Shown piece after piece: positions 22,587 to 33,055 of a stretch of DNA of 64,000 nt. The number at the start of each line of letters is the position of its first letter. Position 1 is the first letter of the stretch. Origin of the DNA: Blasia pusilla. Lineage: Eukaryota; Marchantiophyta; Marchantiopsida; Blasiales. Position numbers and translations under genes: made by a program. Below the pieces are notes generated by a model. The model was not told the DNA's origin, made no database searches, and saw only the letters and a program-made list of their open reading frames with translations. The stretch spans positions 55,738,001 through 55,802,000 of the forward strand of contig CM114271.1 in the NCBI GenBank assembly GCA_050084515.1. The letters run 5' to 3'.

Positions 22587-24269
22587 ATGGACAGGGTAAA
22601 CAAAAAGTTGCGGAGCAGACCAAAGCACGGCGTTCACCGAGCGCGACGTACAACCATGCCTCGCGAAGACTCCACGCCCATTCTGCGAAGTGCGGCAATG
22701 CCGATGGTCAAGCTGTCCCCCGAGCTAGTCAAAGCACTGGAAGCGCTCTTTGGCAACTTTCTTTCAATCCAATTGGACACTGACATCAGGAGAACTCCTC
22801 GGGGAGCTTCGTTCCTCAACGGCAGCAACCAAGTTTTGGAAGAAGGGTCTTCGATATCGAGCACAACCCCAACATTGGACGCCGGATGATTGGTGAGCCA
22901 CGTACATGCTCCCGGCTGCTCCAGAGTATGAGTACGATACTGAGCTCTTGGTGAAACACGAAGAATTGTTGGCACTCGGCTGTGTCACGTTTGATCGTCT
23001 GGGTAGGAATGGTTACAAGGCTACATCGCTGTTTCCACCATTATTTGGACAGTTTTGTAAGCATGTGATGACGTTATTTTATCCTGCTCGATCTTACTTC
23101 CTAACCAATAAGCTCGTCAAGATTTGCTACCTCCTTTGGAATGAGCACTTGGATCCCGAAGCACCGGGAGTCGACTTTGCTTCCTTTGTTGACGGGAACG
23201 TACGAACCATGTTGGAGGCGCTTCATCCAAGCACGAAGTCATACTTATTGCCTTTTGTAATCCATCTGTATCTTCATAAGCAGAAATTGAGGTCGGACGA
23301 AGCACTCGAGTGGTCGCAGGTCACTCCCGTTCGCTTACCAAGAAGGAGCGGAGCAGGCACTAGTGGAAGCCGTGAAGCCACACCACCAAGCGAAGCAACC
23401 CTAAAGCACCATCCGCATGCTTCGGCTTCGCGCAAAGTCGAAGGAGTCACCGAACTGCCAAGACCGAAGCGCGGCAGGGTCAACTTCGAAACACCATCGG
23501 AACTAGAACCTGCTACTCAAGAGGACTCCGATGAGACGCCTCGTGCTAGCGATCACCACCCTTCACTTTGTTTGATGCCTCAGACAGCCAACAATATGGT
23601 ATGGTTCTTGAATATAGCGATTCCGGTCATGAATCAACTGCAAGACGTCCTCCACCTGGACGACACAGCGATGGTGGACGAGTATTTAGCAGGCCCGCAT
23701 GACCTCAATTGTCGAGCTCAGGCTTCATCCAACCACGAAGTACAGCGGAAAGTGGCGGAAAAAACTCTTCAATTGCGGGATCAGAACTCGAAGACACCAA
23801 AACCACGCTTCGCAAAGTTCAAAGCGACTAAGTCCAGAATTAGTACGAAGCACGAAATGCACGCCAATGGGAGAGCTTGGCGATTAACTTGGAGTGTGGG
23901 GCTGATCAGTTAGCTTCGCAGATCAAGGAAGCTTTGCACCTCATTGACCAATATCGACACCAAATACATTGTGTGCACAGCGAGTTCAAGAAATTGGCCA
24001 CCCAACATGCTGAGTCTTCGAAACTGCTTCAAGAATAGCAAGAAATGAACAAAGACTTAGTGGCGCAATGGTCAGAGGTTACAGGGAGGATCGCAGTATT
24101 GGAAGCGGAGCAGAAACAACTTAACGAAGTGCAGTTAGACCCCGAAGATGTCAAAGAGCTAATCGAGGAAGCTGCCAAGAGTTTCGAAGAACAAATGAAT
24201 GAAGAAATCGACTACATCAACAAACATTGGAAGCGCCAATTCGACAATCATACAAAATCTCTTCCATAA
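22587..24269 (+). pseudogene. E1 extra ORF between integrase and 3' LTR
   Basis: Three blocks: 22,587-22,889 (basic start), 22,906-23,913 (335 codons with ELLALGC..FDRLGRNGYK and a Ser/Pro/Arg-rich hinge) and 24,045-24,269 (a predicted coiled coil rich in Glu and Gln). There are no trans-membrane segments or signal peptide, so an envelope role is not supported. Tat/Athila-lineage elements often carry an additional ORF here whose role is unknown. E2 keeps a shortened version in which FYPARSY is fused directly to NIINKPS (37,969-38,238, minus), a deletion of about 1.3 kb relative to E1. Confidence 0.7.
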
Positions 24270-24532
24270 GTTGTACCCACTCTTTCAATTACTCTTGAAG
24301 ACTTACTAGTATTTACTCCATCTGATGTCTTAGTCCAGAACGAAGTACTAGGGAGTAAATTAGTTGTTAACAAGTCGCGAGAAAGAATGCGCAATCATAC
24401 CCCTAACATTATCAACAAACCTTCTACGATTCACGGTCGTTTTGCACCTACCCCTAAATTTGATAGTTTAAACGACACTTTTATGGAGATAGGAGAGACA
24501 TCATGAAGTGTTCGCCGGGGCGGCTCACATTT

Positions 24533-24543
24533 GAGGGAGGGGG
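24533..24543 (+). other. E1 polypurine tract
   Basis: GAGGGAGGGGG ends two bases before the 3' LTR. E2 has the equivalent GAGCGAGGGGG on the minus strand next to 37,929. Confidence 0.85.
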
Positions 24544-24545
24544 TA

Positions 24546-25778
24546 TGTGATACCCACATTTTTGTAATCTTGAAGAATATATCTTTTTATTCAACGAAGA
24601 CTCTTGTATATTATGATTTTGATTATGATTATTTATTATTATTAGGAAGAATAAGTGAATCACGAAACTCCTGGGACAAGGCAGAGAGATGGAAGATCAA
24701 GGATTTGCCTTAGAGGAGAGGAAAACGCAATAACGAAGTCTCAAGACTCAGAACAAAGCTTAATGAAGCTTAACGAAGCTCAACGAAGATGTACGAAGCT
24801 CTGTTTTTGAAGTGCTTCGCTACATAACGAAGCATCACGAAGAAAAGAAGAAAGAAGTACTTCGCTCTTTAACGGTTACGAAGCAAGGCACTGGCTACAG
24901 GAGATAAGAACGAAGCATGGAGTACTTCGTCCTCCTGAAGTCCAACGAAGCGAAGCTAAGAAGGACTGTGATTTCAAGAGACACATGTTAAAACAGTTAG
25001 ACTAGGAAGGGGCGCGACCCTTTGTATCAAAATGGAAGTTAGGACAATTTTGTATTGCGGATTCATAGGGATCGTAGGAAAAGCTAAGAGAACCATAGAT
25101 CTAGGTAGTTAGAAATAGTGAAGAGACACTAGTTTCATCAAGAACGTTTCGAATCTTTGGATCACTTCCACTCCAGCGAATATTTAAGAAGCAAGGCAGA
25201 AGCCATAATCATCATTCTCTTACGAAGTCCTTATGTTGTAGGAATGGTCCGAGCAAGAGAATAGTACCCTCTCGAGCTTGTATACACTTTGAAGCTTTCT
25301 CGTTCTTGATGGAGTAGTAAAGCAATCATTCATTCATTCTGATGTGCGATGCTTATGTTTGAGTATTCTTTTTGGGTCTGCAGAGTGAAGAGTGAATCAG
25401 GCGAACCTTTCTCATCACTGAAATAATCAACATGAGCTATAGGAAATCTGTTTGACAGAGAGTAACCTGCCGAGACGGATTGAGTTCCGAAAGTAGGAGA
25501 AGCCAGCTTTTGTGTTGAGATCTCTATGAGGTTTCTTGATGTCGAGAGGAAAATCTACCTGAACATGCTATCAATTCCACTAGAGAGAATCGAGAAAAGA
25601 TCCTTTGGTACTAAGAAAGATCAGAAGATATTGATAAGACATTGAATATAACTCACACCTTTTAATACAACTATTACAACAGAATTATAATTCCGAACTC
25701 TCTTTTCATCAAGCAATGATCCTCTTTGGGATTGAACTTACTAAAACGACTATAAACTAGAAACACTTGTACATTAGA
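24546..25778 (+). repeat. E1 3' LTR
   Basis: Starts TGTGATACCC. It ends ACATTAGA where the 5' LTR has ACATTACA, so the last trinucleotide ACA has mutated to AGA. It is followed directly by the GTGTC duplication. Confidence 0.95.
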
Positions 25779-25783
25779 GTGTC
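25779..25783 (+). repeat. Target-site duplication GTGTC, right copy (E1)
   Basis: Identical to 10,401-10,405. Transposase coding sequence resumes at once after it. Confidence 0.9.
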
Positions 25784-28065
25784 CCAAGTGTGGAAATTCT
25801 AGGTTCAAGCAAGTTGGGAGGTCCTTAGTACCAAACAAGGTCTTGAGACATTTCCCTTTAATCCCTAGGATGCAGCGTATGTATAGATGTCGAGCTTTGT
25901 CACAATTTTTGAATTGGGCTTTTGAAACAAAAATGAAGATGGTATGGTTAGACATGCAGGGGATAGCAAGGCTTGATATCATATAGATCATTTGTACCCT
26001 GATTTTGCTGTGGAGAGTAGAAATTGTAGGTTTGGTTTAGCCCTTGATGGGGTGAATCCATATTTTGATAAGGGAAGCTCTTGGTCGACCTGTCCGGTCT
26101 TATTGGTGAACTACAATTTGCCACCTTGGCTTCAAACCAAAAAATTCTTTGTGATGTTAGCTCTTATTATGCCCAGTTAGGAGAGTGTCAATGGACAGAA
26201 CATTAATACTTACTTGGCCCCCTTGGCGGATGAATTATATGAGTTGTGGAATGGGGTATAATTCCATGATGTGCGTAGACCACATGGATCCTCAAGCTTT
26301 TTGTTTAGAGCCATGATCTTGTGGACAATAAATGATTATCCAGCATATGGCACAATCTCACGGCAAAGCCATGGTGGGAAACTTGCGTGTACAAGATGTG
26401 GTCCTTACGTAGATTCGGATATCTCCAAATAATGTGGGAAGCCTATTTTGGTTGTCATTGTAGACACCTTCCCCATGATCATGTGTGGAGAGAAGAAGCC
26501 TATGGTTCCCACTTCAATGGAAGGGGTGAGTCTAGGGATGCACCTCCAAGGATTATAGCAGACGAGATTCTTAGGTGGGTATAGGAATAAGGAATATATG
26601 ATGAGGGTGGAGGTCGAGAAGATGGTCCAAGTGATCCCTTAAAAAGGATAGGGGTAAAGAGAAGGTCTCTGTTGTACAATTTTCCGTATTGGAGAGTATC
26701 CGCACCAATGTGATTTTATTTTACTCATGCTTGTGATATATTTTGCAGCAAGTTTTGATTTATTTATGATGAACATAGATTTCCTTGACTTGATGGTAGA
26801 ATCTTTTGATACGACATACCCTAGATGTTATGCACGTGGAGAAAAATATTGTAGAGAATCTAGTGAAGACCTTGATAGGAATGAAGGTTACTGTGAAGGT
26901 TAGAAGAGATATGGAAGCTCATGGAATAAGACCTCATTTGTGGTTACAACCCCATCCAAGTAGACCTCAAGGCCTAGTGAAACCTCAATGTGATTATGCT
27001 TTATCACCTCAAGAGTTGACCACATTCTTATCTAGGATTCAGTCCTTAAAAGTGCCCACAAGATATAGTGGTGAGCTAAGAAAGCATGTGGTTAAAAAAA
27101 ATCTGGTAACATGAAGTCACATGATTATCATATGCTCATTCACCAAACCCTTCCTTTTCCCCTTAGTGGCCTAATGAAAGCTCCTGTTTGTTCAACGATC
27201 ATGCGCTTGAGTAAAATTTTTAGGTTACTGTGTTGTAAAGTGTATGATCCTACATATTACAAAAAACTATACAAGGAAACAACGATAACCTTATGTCTCC
27301 TGGAGATGCATTTCCCACCTTCCATTTTTTGATGTGATGACACATCTTTTGATCCATGTAATTGAAGAATTGGACATATGTGGCCCATATGTTTTAGCAT
27401 CACTGAACCCTGTCTATTTCAGAAAAGCTAACGGACCACCTCGTCCACTGGCCCCATATTGTTCTTTCTACGAGGAAATATGATTAGGAGAGGGCATCAA
27501 TTCCTTTCAAAGAGTGGATCCAACCAACTATCCTCCAAGATGCTAGGAAAAAATAATAGGAAACTGGATGAAAAGGCATTAGCCTTATCAATTCCTCCTC
27601 AATCAAAAGTACTCTTTTACTAGTCTATTAAGGCTTATGGCAACCACTTTAGGATAGAGGGAGTGGGTGGATCTAATGCATACTCTACTTATGATAGTGG
27701 AATTGGAGCAATATTTGTGGATGAGAAGAATGACTCCCACAATAGTGTTTATTCATACGTAGGAGTTCTTGTCGATATTATTGCATTTGATTATGGGATC
27801 CTAGACTAGTCTGTCATCTTAATGAGAGGCAGATAGGTTAGGGAAGATTGGGAATCACGTACGCCATCCATGAAGCGAGACCGTGAAGGCTTCTTACTTG
27901 TCAACCTTAGATCTTGTGAGCCTTTGAATCACCAACCCTTTGTTTTCCCATCTCAAGTAGAACAAGTATTTTCTAGAGATGCTAAGGAGGGGAGTGGATG
28001 GAAGGTAGTATTGAGGAAAGAAGCTAGATCTTGCAAAGTAATTTATGATATCTTCTATGGGGGGG
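25784..28065 (+). pseudogene. CACTA transposase core and C-terminal domains
   Basis: In several frames, in order: PKCGNSRFKQVG, KVLRHFPLIPR, YPDFAVESRNCRFGLALDGVNP, NYNLPPWLQTK, LFRAMILWTINDYPAYG, TRCGPYVDS, then LDVMHVEKNIVENLV (26,800-27,114), FPLSGLMKAPVCSTIMRLSK (27,111-27,332) and VYSYVGVLVDIIAFDYG...PFVFPSQVEQVF (27,740-28,067). These are the successive conserved blocks of plant En/Spm Tnp2 transposases, ending in the two domains usually listed as DUF4218 and DUF4216. The enzyme would cut and join the element ends. At least eight stops or frame changes make it dead. Confidence 0.88.
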
Positions 28066-29562
28066 TGTAATGTACAACTCTAGGAAAAAGATATTCTTTC
28101 TATCGCAAAGTATAAATTTCGCTCCCAAGAGACCACTATTTCTTGAGTAAAGAGAGGTTTTATAAAGAATATCAAGAATAAACTCCTTCACTAAAATGCT
28201 TCACTAACTACAATGACATTGTCCTACAAGTACAAAAGAATAAAAGGCTTTTTCTTTCCTCTTGGAAAAGACTCTTCTCAAGTGCATACGAAGACTCTTG
28301 TGAATCTGCAATAACAAAGCTCCACGAAGACCTCAAAGAGACCTCAAGAATGGCGGCTTACCCTACTTTCAGAACTAAATCTGTCATGGCAGGTTACTCA
28401 ATGTCTAACAACTTTCCTACACTTCTTCTTGATTATCTTCTAGAATTATGAAACTACAAGACTCAATTCTCATCTCTACTACAGCCCAATAGGATCCACA
28501 TTCAATTCCGCACATCAGAAAGAATGAGAGAAGACCCTTCTTCTACATCAAAGAGTGGAAAGAACTAGAAAAGTATTACAAGCTTCAGAGAGTAAAAGAC
28601 TCTTCAGCTTGGATCATCCCTCAACAAAACTTCCTACCCACTCGCCAAGACTGCTGGTAAACTCAAGATACACGGAAAAATATTGAAGAATTTAGGACAC
28701 AAGGGAATGATCCCTTCTTCTACTAATTTGCTCTTGAAATAGTCTTTTACAATCCCTGATTGCTCTTCCTATTCTAATCTAGATTTATAATTGCTAATCC
28801 TAACCTACTCTATTCAGATTCTCTAACCCTCCATCTTCCTAAGACGGTTGGCTGCCTTGGCATTTCATTTCCGCTCCCTCTTAACCGTTGCGCCGTTCCA
28901 ATTCCGGCTTCCGAAACCGCCACGACGGTTTAGTCGTTGCGCTCTTCGTAGTCTTTGTAGTCTTTCTATTTCCTATCCTATCTTTGTAGTCCTATCGACA
29001 CGCGAAGACTCTTATCCTTTTGCCACCACTAAGAGTCCTCCTTTCTACTTTCTTTCACTCCGTTGTTTTCAAACATTTCCTATCTTTCTATCCCTATTCT
29101 TAATACACTTTTCCACCTCCCAAAGACTCTTTGACTTGTTCTTCTTCCTCCTCTTCCTTCTTAGAGTTCTTAGTCTTTGCTCTTAGATTTTTGCTCTTCA
29201 TTCCTTGTACCCGGTCTTCGCACAAAGACTATCTTCAATTTTCTTTACAAAGAAGTTTTTTTATCAGTCTTTGTTGACAGTCTTTAACTGCCATTCTCAC
29301 TGCGGTCTTTTCTTACGAAGCACCCGCGCTTCTTCTTTTAACTTCTTTTCCAGTCTTTTACACAATTCTCACTCTTCCAAGATAGTCCTTAGTCTTCTAA
29401 CATCTATTTTTCTCTCATCAGAGTTCTGTTAGTCACTCTTCATACAATTTCGATAAAGTAAGGCTCTTTACTTCCGGTATTGAGTCTTTAGTCCTCGCTC
29501 AAGGAAGACTTCGGTACAAAAAATGCTCTTTCTGTCAAAATTTCAAAAATATGGACACTACA
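28066..29562 (-). repeat. Old solo LTR of an E-related family inside the CACTA element
   Basis: On the plus strand it begins TGTAATGTACAA and ends GGACACTACA, paralleling TGTAATGTACAA...GGGTACCACA of the E2 LTRs. It shares blocks with them such as CCTCAAAGAGACCTCAA, CGCACATCAGAA and ATCAAAGA. It is longer (1,497 bp) and much more diverged. The flanking pentamers are GGGGG and GGAGA, which do not match exactly, so the insertion limits are not proven. The ORFs at 28,848-29,432 fall inside it and are not genes. Confidence 0.55.
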
Positions 29563-29775
29563 GGAGAATCTTGATGAGGGAATTCTATTGGCCTTGATCA
29601 AGATTTTGAAACATTTCCCAATAGGATGCCACCGATGAACACAATTGGTGCCATAGAGTTAACCGCTGAGGAATCAGTGACAGCATATAGAGATGTCAAC
29701 AATGTGTCGGTTGTCCATGTAACCACGGATGAGGTTTTTGAAGATGACACATATGACTAGGATGTAGATATATAA
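29563..29775 (+). pseudogene. CACTA transposase C-terminal end (probable)
   Basis: Downstream of the solo LTR an acidic frame with NTIGAIELTAEESVTAYRD and two stops would follow the DUF4216-like block. The assignment rests on position and the acidic character of Tnp2 tails, not on a recognised motif. Confidence 0.35.
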
Positions 29776-30332
29776 TATTTCTGCACTAAAGGCAATTTAG
29801 GTTGATTGGAGAGTTCCTACACGCATTATTGTAAGTAGTGAGTTATAGAGGCAGAGGTTGTGATAGGAGTTATAGAGGTCTTGCTTGAGATGTATGTTTT
29901 ATCATTCCTTCCCTAATTGAGCTCCTTGACCACATTTCTCAACAAAAACTTTGTGAATGGAGGGGGTAATCCAACACAATAGTACTATACCAAAAGAGTT
30001 TAGTGATCAAGAAATTTTGAGGCCATTCTTGCGTCTCAAGGCTTACGTGATGCAAGGGGTGACTTGCCTGATGGGAAGAACCATCAAGTATGGATAGTGA
30101 AGTGGAAATGTCAAGGGAGCAAGAGTGAATTTTTTTGCTTTGTATGGCTTCATATGATGATGTGCATGATGTTGATTGGGAACCTTATCCGAACACGGAA
30201 GAGGATCAATTATGTCATGAGGAGAAAGTTAACTCTAAAGGGTGTATCATTTCTGAAGATGAAAGGAAATGTGGAGATGCACCAAGAACAGAGGAGGAGA
30301 TTGGGCAAAAGGGGGAATCTACTATGGATAGT
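29776..30332. other. Unassigned stretch
   Basis: Contains an acidic frame (about 30,135-30,476) that runs into the inverted pair below. No motif is recognised and no terminal repeats were seen. Confidence 0.4.
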
Positions 30333-30537
30333 GGCTGGTATTCTGACAGGAGAGAGGAAGAGAGGAAGAGAGGAGAGTCTCTCTTAAAAAAAAAGGGCAG
30401 AATCCGCCTCCTCTCTTCAAAAATTTTTGATATTTTTGAAAATTTTGTTTGCTTTCAAATTCATGAAATCTGTTGAAGAGAGTAGCAAGTGGACCACATT
30501 AGGGCCTAAAGTAACCTTCTTTTTCCAGGCTTGGAAA
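30333..30537 (+). repeat. 205-bp inverted pair, left member
   Basis: Starts GGCTGGTATT and matches the reverse complement of 44,746-44,950 over exactly 205 bp with scattered substitutions. It contains GAGAGGAAGAGAGGAAGAGAG, a poly-A run and GGGCAGAATCCG. The two members flank gene B1. The left one ends inside a perfect hairpin at 30,508-30,551. Confidence 0.8.
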
Positions 30538-30551
30538 AAGAAGGTTACTTT
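30508..30551. repeat. Perfect 20-bp-arm hairpin
   Basis: The left arm (30,508-30,527) begins AAAGTAACC. The right arm (30,532-30,551) ends GGTTACTTT and is its exact reverse complement. The loop is GGCT. The right member of the 205-bp pair keeps only part of it (TTTCCAAGCTTGGAAA at 44,746-44,761). Confidence 0.95.
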
Positions 30552-30990
30552 ATCAGACATCATAAGACCACTACAAACATCCTCCCATCACTCTCCATGT
30601 GAGCCCAATTTTCTTCACATTGCCGATCTAAGCCAGCTCTACAATAAATCGGGCAGAGGGGCATTATTGTTGGAGGACCATCGACAGATAATTTGACCAG
30701 AAGTAGCAATTTCATCTCAATGAAAGGTTCAAATAAAGACTCTAACTATGGTCTGAATAGACTCCTGTGCCCTTTAAGGTTTAACTTCCCTGAAGATGTG
30801 GTTGACATTATGGATTGTTGACTTTTCTTGCATTAAATATCCCATCCGATCAATACTCATCCATGAGGGGGTTTTCCACAACAGAACAAATCACTCATGA
30901 CTGATGGTAGTCGAAGACTTTCATGATAGCATTGGATGATGTTGGCTCATGAGTGGGTTCATAAAGTATACCATGGACTGCTATACGTTT
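30552..30990. other. 3' flank of gene B1, no gene seen
   Basis: No ORF with motifs. The sequence leads into the palindrome array that starts near 31,004. Confidence 0.4.
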
Positions 30991-31003
30991 GACAACTTTC
31001 TTT

Positions 31004-31427
31004 GACTGTTGCGCGTCCGACAGGTTGCATCCATTCCAACCCGTCGGAGTCCGACATGTTGCAACTCTTGCAACCCGTCGGAATCCGATGGGTTGCACCC
31101 TTTGCAAGCAAGCACACCACAACAAAAGAAGGATCTTGAGAAGTGATTCCATTCCACCCTACAACCCATAAGAATCCGACATGTTGGGAATCCGTCAGGT
31201 AGTAGGAATCCAACACGTGTCTGAAATACCGTGTTAGAGAAGAATGGTGTGACAAAATGGGGGAACGAGGCAAAAGTGAAGTAGCCTGCCAAAATGCCTG
31301 AAAAGTTGGACTAACAAGAAAAGAGTGAGATCACTCAAACAGCCAACCTGTCGAAATCCGTCAAGTTGCTTGCAAGGGGTTTAAAATATTGTGACAAGTT
31401 GCAACCTGTCGGAATCCGACGGGTTGC
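31004..31427. repeat. Palindrome array R1 (3' flank of B1)
   Basis: About seven copies, some partial, of the 25-bp palindrome with half-sites CAACCCGTCGGA and TCCGACGGGTTG. Clear copies are at 31,037-31,062, 31,071-31,096, 31,162-31,187, 31,344-31,369 and 31,402-31,427. It lies just beyond the last codon of B1 and corresponds in position to array R6 of B2. Confidence 0.9.
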
Positions 31428-31570
31428 AAAATAAATAGCCTCCAGAAGATAGACCAACACAATCAACAAGAACGAAAAACAATTCAGCAGAAGTTTACAA
31501 AAATCATAATGGTTCAAAAACTTTGTGTCTTTTATTACATCTGAGGAAAGCTTGGAAATGTACATTTGAT

Positions 31571-32434
31571 CTATTCTATGATTTCTTTAGACTCGTCATC
31601 TACAAATTTACTCCTAACTCTCTTAGGTTCTTGTACAAAAGGAATGTCTTTGACTTAGTGGGCCTATCAAGTAGCTCCTCTAGCCGATTGTAGACGGGGA
31701 TTAAAAATGTTGGGGAATTCGAGAGCCTTGGCCCCCTCCTATGTACACCATAACGGTCCTATGTAAAATGATTTGAGTCCCAACGCCTTCCTCGGCAGTA
31801 AATTTTGTATGCTTTGCAAGGTGACACCCATCCAATATCAATATCTGCTCCGTCCTTGGAAAGCACTAAATCCCTACTCCAAAACTCTTCACTCAAGATG
31901 GGTCCAATAAATCTTTGAATTCACTCGTCATCGTCCGATAGCTCTTCTAGAATTACTCTCGGCTTTGCCCTCCCTATTTTCGGAATAGTAGGAAGTGACG
32001 ATGGTGTCATTATCAATGGTGGTTCTGGAACCGGAGCTGTTGGCTTTGGAGGAGAGTTGTATACTCCCACTAGCCTCTCATAATCCACCTTTGCCTCTTT
32101 GCAAAGGTCAAAAAGTTCTGGCCTTCCCTCAAGGCAGAGAATGTTCTTGCCATTGTGCCAAGCGCCTCTAATACTCGCCCCTGATAGGCCCACTAAGTCA
32201 AAGACCAAGTCACCCGGCCTCTAACAGAGATCGATGAACGTTTGCATCAAGGCAAGTGACTTTTCCCTCCCTCCAAGTAAGGGGGTCCCGTCTTGCATGT
32301 AAATTCCCGAGGGGGGAATTGTAGAGACTATCTAAGTTGTACCCATCGGAGCATGGATCCACTGGATCCGGGATCTAGAACACCTGGAAGTTGTGCTTGA
32401 GCCTTACAAAGCAACAAAAAAATGAGTGGTTCAT
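31571..32434 (-). pseudogene. B1 exon 4: methyltransferase motifs X and I
   Basis: The acceptor TTATAG precedes 32,434. After a frame break the exon reads DPCSDGYNLDSLYNS, GTPLLGGREKS, MQTFIDLC-stop-RPGDLVFDLVGLSGASIRGA, then GKNILCLEGRPELFDLCKEA. This matches the C-terminal pattern of class-beta DNA methyltransferases: K-S/P..L...+I...PGDLVLD...GSG.T, then G....G+E..PE.. . GDLVFDLVGLSG is the cofactor-binding motif I and LEGRPE supplies the acidic motif II residue. The stop TGA after SDDDE is shared with B2. A conserved tail, FVQEP.RV..KFVDDE, ends at 31,571, so either the TGA is bypassed by a small intron or the tail is untranslated. Confidence 0.72.
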
Positions 32435-33055
32435 CTATAACAAGCAGGTAAAAAATAATGTCAGCAAAAAGAAAAAGCTAGTAGACCGTTGGTATACTCT
32501 CCATAAACTGACACAATGTGCAGATTGTCGGGATCCGACGGGTTGCTTTTCAACCCGTAATACTAGTCCATAGTAATTACCAACTCGTCGAAATGGACCA
32601 ATAGGCGTGACAGAATAGCAACATGTCGGAGTCCGGCGGGTTGTCTTACAACTCTAAGACCCCTTTTTGGCCATGAGCAACCCGTCCGAAGCCGACAGGT
32701 TGCTCATCTTGCTAGACAGAAGCTCCACCGTTTCGAGTGCGATGGTTGGCTTACAATTGAATACAATTGTTAAGAGTTGAGTTCCTAATATAAGAGCAAC
32801 CCATCGCTTTCAAAAGGGTTGCATCACTACAGAAACATGGGAAAGTAGTGCTAATTGCAACCCGTCGCGTTCCGATGGGTTGCAGTCTATAGAGACTCGG
32901 ATACTAAGAATTTGCAACCCGTCACTTTCAAATGGATTGAAACACCGCAGACACAAGCTCTTGGGATCCGATGGGTTGCATGCACATATGCAACCCGTCA
33001 GAGCCCGACGGGTTGAATTTCTGTTAAACTAAATTTGTTGAATAAGAGAACTTAC
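32435..33055. repeat. Palindrome array R2 (intron 3 of B1)
   Basis: Copies at about 32,523-32,546, 32,619-32,643, 32,678-32,703, 32,797-32,822, 32,858-32,883, 32,915-32,940 and 32,991-33,016. The intron donor is GTAAGT-like at 33,055 and the acceptor is at about 32,435. The copies are confined to the intron and are homologous in position to array R5 of B2. Confidence 0.9.

Larger units (their letters stand above)
10406..25778 (+). mobile_element. LTR retrotransposon E1 (Ty3/gypsy, Tat/Athila-like), with nested element D
   Basis: Two LTRs of about 1.23 kb, PBS, single-frame gag-protease-RT-RNase H-integrase, an extra ORF after integrase, and a polypurine tract, flanked by GTGTC duplications. 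Element D (12,608-17,126) interrupts gag. The tRNA-Asp-like PBS and the extra ORF between integrase and the 3' LTR are features I associate with the Tat/Athila lineage. By eye the two LTRs are very similar, so insertion was relatively recent, but several internal stops have already accumulated. Confidence 0.93.
9594..29775 (+). mobile_element. CACTA (En/Spm-type) DNA transposon remnant, host of nested insertions
   Basis: Transposase coding sequence occurs in three blocks: 9,688-10,400, 25,784-28,065 and 29,563-29,775. The blocks are separated by LTR element E1 and by a diverged solo LTR. Removing E1 and one copy of its GTGTC duplication joins a codon run for HNDEC directly to PKCGNSRFKQ, the conserved Cys cluster of the Tnp2 family. 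The order and strand are therefore secure. The terminal CACTA inverted repeats were not found, so the outer limits are approximate. Confidence 0.75.

Noticed and set aside
22587-24269. Envelope-like gene in E1
   Set aside because: No signal peptide, trans-membrane helix or cleavage site is visible.
28848-29432. Cys/Phe-rich ORFs as small secreted proteins
   Set aside because: They lie within a diverged LTR rich in CTT/TTC and have no homologous frame in the other LTRs.
28061-29567. Target-site duplication for the solo LTR
   Set aside because: GGGGG and GGAGA agree at only three of five positions.
29555-29569. CACTACAGGAGAATC as a CACTA terminal repeat
   Set aside because: It falls at the end of the solo LTR, no matching inverted TAGTG end was found, and transposase sequence lies on both sides.
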